Source of the DNA: Acidobacteriota bacterium
GTDB taxonomy: Bacteria > Acidobacteriota > Blastocatellia > Pyrinomonadales > Pyrinomonadaceae
NCBI GenBank assembly: GCA_003222845.1
Contig: QHXG01000244.1
Span: 1-34,000, forward strand
Length of the DNA stretch: 34,000 nucleotides
Direction: 5' to 3'
The notes beneath the pieces were generated by a model. The model was not told where the DNA came from. It did not search any database and saw only the letters and a program-made list of their open reading frames with translations. Numbering within the stretch: the first letter of the stretch is position 1; each line of letters opens with the position of its first letter. Positions 30,050 to 34,000 of the stretch are shown piece after piece. Made by a program: the position numbers and the translations under genes.

Positions 30050-30213
30050 CCCTCACCTTTTGGGAGAGGGCCTGGGTGAGGATTTAGATGATATTAGCTT
30101 TATGCTGAGTTGCGCGTAGGATCCGGTCGCTACCGCTCGCGGTTCTGACACGACGCTGATTGATGGCCGCGATAGCGTAGCTCTCACTTCTAATTGGAGC
30201 CCCAAAGTGAGAG
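30050..30213. repeat. Intergenic cluster of dispersed repeats
   Basis: The gap between the PrsW and MBL genes holds three elements. CTCCCTCACCTTTTGGGAGAG (about 30050-30070), followed by GGGCCTGGGTGAGGA, resembles the REPIN arms at 21.9-22.1 kb. CCGGTCGCTACCGCTCGCGG followed by TTCTGACAC (30123-30151) is a near-copy of 20823-20852. CTCTCACTT (30181-30189) and AAGTGAGAG (30205-30213) are perfect 9-bp inverted arms. A TATACT at 30254-30259 could be the -10 box for the MBL gene, but no convincing -35 is seen. Confidence 0.65.
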
Positions 30214-30300
30214 GGGGGAGACGGAAAGTTCTCGCCGACCGGCGCGGGATGACTTATACTTGGGGTGCTTTGGATCGAGTCTAGACAAAGAAAACGACAC

Positions 30301-31077
30301 TTGCAGATTGAACTCTTACCCAGCTCGTTCGATGCCGACGGGCGCGCCAGCGCCGCGCAACGTCTAACTTGCTTTCTGATCGACAACCGCGTCAGCGTCG
30401 ATGCCGGGAGCATCGGTATCGCCCTCAGTGAAGATCAGCGCCGTACGGTCCGCGATGTGATCGTGACGCATCCTCACATGGATCACATCGCAAGCTTGCC
30501 AATCTTTGTCGACGATCTGTTTGGCGAACTGAAAGAGCCCATACGCATTCATGCTACCTCGCAAATCATCGGGTTGTTGGAGCGCGACGTTTTTAACGAC
30601 AGTGTCTATCCTCGGTTTGCGGCATTAAGCAATGTGCACGGACGAGTGATGGAATACGTGCCCTTCGAGATCGGCAAGCAATTCAAAGCTGCCCATCTAA
30701 GTGTGACGGCGGTCCCGGTCAATCACATTGTCCCGACTGTTGGCCTGCTGGTTTCTGACGGTGATTCGACGATCGCTTTCAGTTCTGACACCGCCGAGAC
30801 GGAAGAGTTTTGGACCATGATTAATCGTGCGCAACGTCTCGACGCGTTATTTATTGAAGCTTCTTTTCCTAACTCAATGCGACCCCTCGCGGAAGCATCG
30901 AAGCACCTCACGCCGGCGATGCTCAGGGATGAATTGACCAAGTTAAATCACAACGGCATGGATATTCTCGCCGTGCATATCAAGCCGGCTTATCGAGACA
31001 CTGTAATCAATGAATTAAAGAATTTGGCAATCGACAAACTGACGGTAATGGAAGCCGGGCGCGTTTATGAGTGGTGA
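30301..31077 (+). CDS. MBL-fold phosphodiesterase-like metallohydrolase
   Basis: About 258 residues from the TTG at 30301 (LQIELLPSSFDADGRA), where the conserved fold begins. The ORF-track start is GTG 30265, which would almost coincide with the transcription start if TATACT at 30254 is the -10 box. The metallo-beta-lactamase motif is THPHMDHIASLP (THxHxDH). Other probable metal ligands are VNHIVPTVG, SSDTAETEEFW (Asp) and AVHIKP (His). FLIDNRVSVDAGSIG and the THPHMDH layout resemble class II 3',5'-cyclic-nucleotide phosphodiesterases. A cytoplasmic cyclic-nucleotide or related phosphodiester hydrolase is likely, but substrate cannot be settled from sequence. It is convergent with the AbiEii-like toxin gene, with 6 nt between the ends. 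Confidence 0.82.
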   Translation: MQIELLPSSFDADGRASAAQRLTCFLIDNRVSVDAGSIGIALSEDQRRTVRDVIVTHPHMDHIASLPIFVDDLFGELKEPIRIHATSQIIGLLERDVFNDSVYPRFAALSNVHGRVMEYVPFEIGKQFKAAHLSVTAVPVNHIVPTVGLLVSDGDSTIAFSSDTAETEEFWTMINRAQRLDALFIEASFPNSMRPLAEASKHLTPAMLRDELTKLNHNGMDILAVHIKPAYRDTVINELKNLAIDKLTVMEAGRVYEW

Positions 31078-31083
31078 AGATAG

Positions 31084-31734
31084 CTACTCAAGCACTTCAG
31101 CGCGGAGTGTTTCAGCCTGTTGCGAGAAAAACTCTTTCAGATCTTCAATAGACAGCGGAAGAATCATTTTTGGTAAAGCCGAAACTCGATTTACTTTCAT
31201 CAACTCGCTGCCCAGAAATACTGGATCGAGACGGACTCCAAACTTTTCTGCAACGCCGTCCCGCAGGCGGGGAAGCCGATACTTGGGAAGCAGGAAGTAC
31301 AGATCCACAAAATCTTTAGGATCAAAGCGGTCAGTAATCGTCATCAGCTTGTTCACTGCAATATCAAACTCGCCGTCAACGAGTGCTGTTCCCGATTGCC
31401 GCACCGGTTCCAATTGGCGGAAAGGGTAGCGGGTAAATTCCACCTTTAGTTCCTCGCCGTCATGAGTGAAGAAGAATTGACGCCGGTCATGAAGACGCGA
31501 ATAGCGCAGGCCGTCGGCATTCAAAACCGTTCGTAATCCGCCGGCAATTCTTTGCACCGTCGTCGTTGGAAAGTCTTGCTCGGAGAAGAAATCGAGATCG
31601 TCGGAAGCTCGATGGTTTAGATAATAAGCTGCGAGCGCCGTTCCTCCACTGAGATAAAAGTGCGCCGCGTCCGGCTGAGCAAATACATACTCAATCGTCG
31701 CTTTCTGCCAATCTCTTAAGATTTCTTTCCCCAT
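31084..31734 (-). CDS. AbiEii-type nucleotidyltransferase toxin
   Basis: 216 residues with the hallmark FYLSGGTALAAYYLNHR followed by ASDDLDFFSE, the AbiEii/AbiGii nucleotidyltransferase core: a GG...(hG[GS]) motif followed by the two metal-binding aspartates. DGEFDIAVNKLMTITDRFDPKDFVDLYFLL is the second conserved block. In type IV systems such proteins transfer nucleotides to target RNA (tRNA in studied relatives) and can abort phage infection. The start ATG 31734 overlaps the upstream small gene by 19 nt in another frame, so the two are translationally coupled. This supports a toxin-antitoxin pair. Confidence 0.87.
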   Translation of the reverse strand: MGKEILRDWQKATIEYVFAQPDAAHFYLSGGTALAAYYLNHRASDDLDFFSEQDFPTTTVQRIAGGLRTVLNADGLRYSRLHDRRQFFFTHDGEELKVEFTRYPFRQLEPVRQSGTALVDGEFDIAVNKLMTITDRFDPKDFVDLYFLLPKYRLPRLRDGVAEKFGVRLDPVFLGSELMKVNRVSALPKMILPLSIEDLKEFFSQQAETLRAEVLE

Positions 31735-31916
31735 AGCAGCAGTTCCAAAAACGCGCGTCGATCATCGGGTATCTTGAGCGTTGGCAAGTGGCGCTCCAGA
31801 GAATCGCGGGACAATTTCTCGTTTCCAAGTCCATAATTAATAAGACGCTCAAGTCGCCAGCGTTCGTCCGCTGTGGCCTGCTTTTCGTATTCGCTAGCGG
31901 CGTAATCCCAACTCAT
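31716..31916 (-). CDS. Small putative antitoxin paired with AbiEii-type toxin
   Basis: 66 residues (MSWDYAASEYEKQATADERW...LLWGKKS), mostly helical and charged. It is not the usual long AbiEi wHTH antitoxin and no DNA-binding motif is evident. It overlaps the toxin start by 19 nt. Position, size and coupling make it the likely antitoxin or partner, by analogy with small proteins that often precede this nucleotidyltransferase family. Two inverted repeats lie upstream and could be operators. Confidence 0.72.
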   Translation of the reverse strand: MSWDYAASEYEKQATADERWRLERLINYGLGNEKLSRDSLERHLPTLKIPDDRRAFLELLLWGKKS

Positions 31917-31934
31917 AGTTTCACTTTAGACTTT

Positions 31935-31999
31935 GTGGCGGGTTTTTGCCACTCCCTCGAGCGGCGATCTTTGGTGAGCGAAGTGACTTGATATCAAGT
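31935..31999. promoter_or_regulatory. Candidate operator palindromes upstream of the toxin-antitoxin pair
   Basis: GTGGC (31935-31939) and GCCAC (31948-31952) flank an 8-nt spacer, 19 nt before the antitoxin ATG. ACTTGATATCAAGT (31986-31999) is a perfect 14-nt palindrome 70 nt upstream. Either could bind a repressor. Autoregulation is known for several toxin-antitoxin modules, but this antitoxin shows no HTH, so this is speculative. Confidence 0.35.
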
Positions 32000-32005
32000 T
32001 CAACC

Positions 32006-32024
32006 ACCCGCTGCCGCGGCGGGT
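32006..32024 (-). terminator. Hairpin downstream of the cupredoxin gene
   Basis: ACCCGC and GCGGGT arms with a GC-rich 7-nt centre lie within 25 nt after the stop of the cupredoxin gene on the minus strand. No U tract follows (GGTTGAAC), so termination would be inefficient or factor-dependent. Confidence 0.35.
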
Positions 32025-32028
32025 CCGA

Positions 32029-34000
32029 CTAAGGTCCGAAGCGTTGTCGGTACTCAGCGGACGTAATGAAGGCCTTTACCATCTCGGCAGCCACAAAGTT
32101 GCCGTTGAATTGGTTCAGCTTGTTCAGCCAAAACTCGTAGCCGGTATAGTCTGCGTCCTGCGGATCGTTTGGGTTTCGTCGCAGATAACCAAAGAACTGC
32201 ATCAACACGAACGCGCGGTTAAATTCCTGGCTGTTCAGAGTCGCATTCTCTGCCACGTCGCGCAGCGCTCGCGCCCGCGCCGCTGCGTCGCCGGTGTTCG
32301 TGGCGGAACCGAACTCACCGATAGCAGTTGCGAGATCCGTCGATGAAGGCGTCACCCCAGCGTTGCTGAACAACTGATTCACAAATTGCGTCGGCGGCAT
32401 CGTTGTCGGAAATGCGGTCGTGAATCGAGAGCGTTGCGCGAACGCCAACGCGAAAGCCTGTTTGTTATTCTCCAGCACAGTCTCCCAACCTGGCTGGCCC
32501 ACTACTACTCCCTGGCCAATTTCCTGCGTGTCAGGCAAAAACTCGTTGAAGCGCACGATCGGAACCGGAAGCTGATGCGCCCCGCCGAGCGTAGACGTGC
32601 CGCTCGCGCTGCTGTAAGCCGCCTTGTACATGCGCTCGACCAGATAACCGGTCTGCTGAAATTCAATCGACAGAAAGTACGCTGCTGAGACGTTGATTCG
32701 TTTCAGTTGAATGCATGCCTGATCGCTGCCGCAGGAAGTAATCTCGTTGGTCCAAAATGCGAGCCCGCCAGAGTCAGGTAATCGATTCAGAAAGTCATAA
32801 TAGTGCTCAGTCACAAAGAAGCCGGGTTGGTCAATCGGATTCGCGCCGATGCTGGGGTCATTGTCAGTGATCGTCACCGTCGCCGTTGATGGACTGCCCA
32901 GAGATGCGCCCGTTGGATTGCTGAGACTGACATTGAAAGTCTCTGGCCCTTCCTGATACGAGTCATTGATGATGAGGATCGCGATCGCCTTGGAAGTCTC
33001 ACCGGCGGCAAATTTAAGCGTTCCGAGCGTGATTATGTAGTCGCAGCGCGAGGACGCAAATCCATTGACAACATTGCAGGCCTGCGAGCCGGCGCCATCG
33101 CTGGTGGCATAATTCACACTTGCAATACCACTCAAGTCACCCGATCGAGTAATCGTAACGGTAACTAGCTGCTCGGCTTCGCCCACGTTGTAGCTTGCGG
33201 AACTGAATTGAAGAATGCTCGCCGCAGGCGTTGGAGTCGGCGTTGGGGTAGCCGATGAACCCGCCTGGACGATCACCGTGCCCGTCATGCCGTCGGCACA
33301 ATGTGGAGTGCAAAAGTAATTAAACGTTCCGGCTGAGTTGAAGACGTGAGTATATATTTCTCCGGACGCTGCATTAGGTGCAAAGCTACAGTTGGTATCA
33401 CCCGGCGAACAGAACCGGTTGTCAGCCCCGCACGATGATCCGCTTACTACATTGTGTCCGTCAGATAAAAAAGTCCAACGCACGCTGTCGCCTACGTTGA
33501 TGACAACGACGTTAGGAGAAAAGTTCTTTTGTCCCTGCACACCAACCGCTACATCCACTGTTTGCGTCATCGGAGTTGGTGATGGAGTTGGCGTGGCGGT
33601 TGGCGTCGGTGTTGGTGTTGGAGTCGGGGTGGGACTTGCGCCTCCCTGCACAATGATGGTGCCCCTCATACCTTCGAAGCAATGCGGACTGCAGAAGTAG
33701 GGAAAACTTCCCGCCGTGTTGAAGGTGTGGGTATAGGTAGTTCCCATTCCTCCGTTCCCGTTGTTCCCGCAGTTTGTATTGTTCGGCCAGCAGAATCGGT
33801 TGTCAGGCGTGCATGATGGTCCGCTTACAACATCGTGGCCCACCGAGGCGAATGTCCAGCGAACTGTATCGCCGACATTGATGCTTACCGGGTCGGGCGC
33901 GAAACTGTTTTGGCCGTTCGGACCGACAGTAATATCAACTGTTTGCGCCGCCGGCACGAGTGGGACATTGGTTCGACTTCGCGAAGTTCCTGACAGTGAA
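32029..34000 (-). CDS. Secreted two-cupredoxin / Calx-beta / DUF4214 protein (5' partial)
   Basis: The frame stays open from 33957 to the window edge, so the ORF-track start (a GTG inside SRTNVPLVPAAQTV) is probably internal and the signal peptide lies beyond 34000. Residues are numbered from that GTG. Cupredoxin 1 has type 1 copper ligands His41 (VGHDVVS) and Cys89-x2-His92-x4-Met97 (FCSPHCFEGM). Cupredoxin 2 has His168, Cys216, His219 and Met224. Each domain also has four extra cysteines in the same places (for example SCTPDNRFCWPNNTNC). (TP)n linkers separate the domains. A Calx-beta domain follows (about 235-345, YQEGPETFNVSLSNPTGA, VTITDNDP), then DUF4214-like segments (FVTEHYYDFLNRLPDSGGLAFW; FGYLRRNPNDPQDADYTGYEFW). 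Surface electron-transfer or copper-binding adhesin-like roles are inferred. Confidence 0.87.
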   Translation of the reverse strand, partial: SLSGTSRSRTNVPLVPAAQTVDITVGPNGQNSFAPDPVSINVGDTVRWTFASVGHDVVSGPSCTPDNRFCWPNNTNCGNNGNGGMGTTYTHTFNTAGSFPYFCSPHCFEGMRGTIIVQGGASPTPTPTPTPTPTATPTPSPTPMTQTVDVAVGVQGQKNFSPNVVVINVGDSVRWTFLSDGHNVVSGSSCGADNRFCSPGDTNCSFAPNAASGEIYTHVFNSAGTFNYFCTPHCADGMTGTVIVQAGSSATPTPTPTPAASILQFSSASYNVGEAEQLVTVTITRSGDLSGIASVNYATSDGAGSQACNVVNGFASSRCDYIITLGTLKFAAGETSKAIAILIINDSYQEGPETFNVSLSNPTGASLGSPSTATVTITDNDPSIGANPIDQPGFFVTEHYYDFLNRLPDSGGLAFWTNEITSCGSDQACIQLKRINVSAAYFLSIEFQQTGYLVERMYKAAYSSASGTSTLGGAHQLPVPIVRFNEFLPDTQEIGQGVVVGQPGWETVLENNKQAFALAFAQRSRFTTAFPTTMPPTQFVNQLFSNAGVTPSSTDLATAIGEFGSATNTGDAAARARALRDVAENATLNSQEFNRAFVLMQFFGYLRRNPNDPQDADYTGYEFWLNKLNQFNGNFVAAEMVKAFITSAEYRQRFGP
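33571..33635. repeat. Thr-Pro linker microsatellite
   Basis: GGAGTTGGTGATGGAGTTGG and similar 6-nt units (GTTGGN/GTCGGN), read on the minus strand as ACN-CCN codons, encode the (TP)n linker between the two cupredoxin domains. A shorter tract at about 33224-33251 encodes the second linker. Hexamer slippage would change linker length in frame. Confidence 0.75.

Noticed and set aside
33955-33957. GTG at 33957 as the true start of the cupredoxin protein
   Set aside because: The reading frame stays open to base 34000 and no signal peptide follows this GTG, so the gene most likely begins outside the window.

Overview
The window reads as an ordinary chromosomal segment of a Gram-negative-type bacterium with moderately high GC. 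It most likely comes from Acidobacteriota, perhaps Blastocatellia. This is an inference from three things: large Ser/Thr kinases fused to TPR arrays, secreted proteins with (TP)n linkers, Calx-beta and DUF4214 domains, and very many short palindromic repeats between genes. MurE carries the DNPR motif for meso-diaminopimelate. No rRNA, CRISPR array, phage or insertion-sequence transposase is visible.

Layout. 0.16-10.5 kb is all on the minus strand. In transcription order it holds a membrane Ser/Thr kinase with TPRs, a small secreted protein, murE, a soluble kinase-AAA-TPR signalling protein with a good sigma70-type promoter, and an APC amino acid permease. A 327-nt divergent region leads to a lone plus-strand secreted D-aminoacylase-like amidohydrolase (10.9-12.5 kb). 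12.7-28.6 kb is one long minus-strand gene series. In transcription order it encodes a membrane VWA/glutamine-amidotransferase-like protein, a secreted caspase/legumain-like protein, a secreted TPR gluzincin peptidase, MoxR ATPase, a DUF58 protein, a BatA-like VWA protein, a DUF4175-like coiled-coil membrane protein and a DUF4159 protein. A tRNA-Ser(UGA) with its own promoter lies just upstream. 28.9-31.1 kb holds a plus-strand PrsW-type membrane protease and an MBL-fold phosphodiesterase-like enzyme. An AbiEii-type toxin-antitoxin pair follows on the minus strand. The window ends inside a secreted two-cupredoxin/Calx-beta/DUF4214 protein whose N-terminus lies beyond base 34000.

How the genes may work together. 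MoxR, DUF58, VWA, DUF4159 and DUF4175 genes commonly cluster and are thought to form a membrane-associated chaperone or assembly system. Here the cluster also contains two protease-like exported proteins. One is caspase/legumain-like with Ser where the catalytic Cys is expected, plus an EF-hand loop. The other is an HExxH TPR peptidase. This extended cluster is the best candidate for a poorly described system.

The second notable signal is repeats. At least eight kinds of short palindromic or periodic repeat occupy most gaps of this cluster. In at least two genes they run into the 5' coding sequence, so repeat DNA encodes the protein N-terminus. All functional assignments come from reading motifs by eye; no database search was run.
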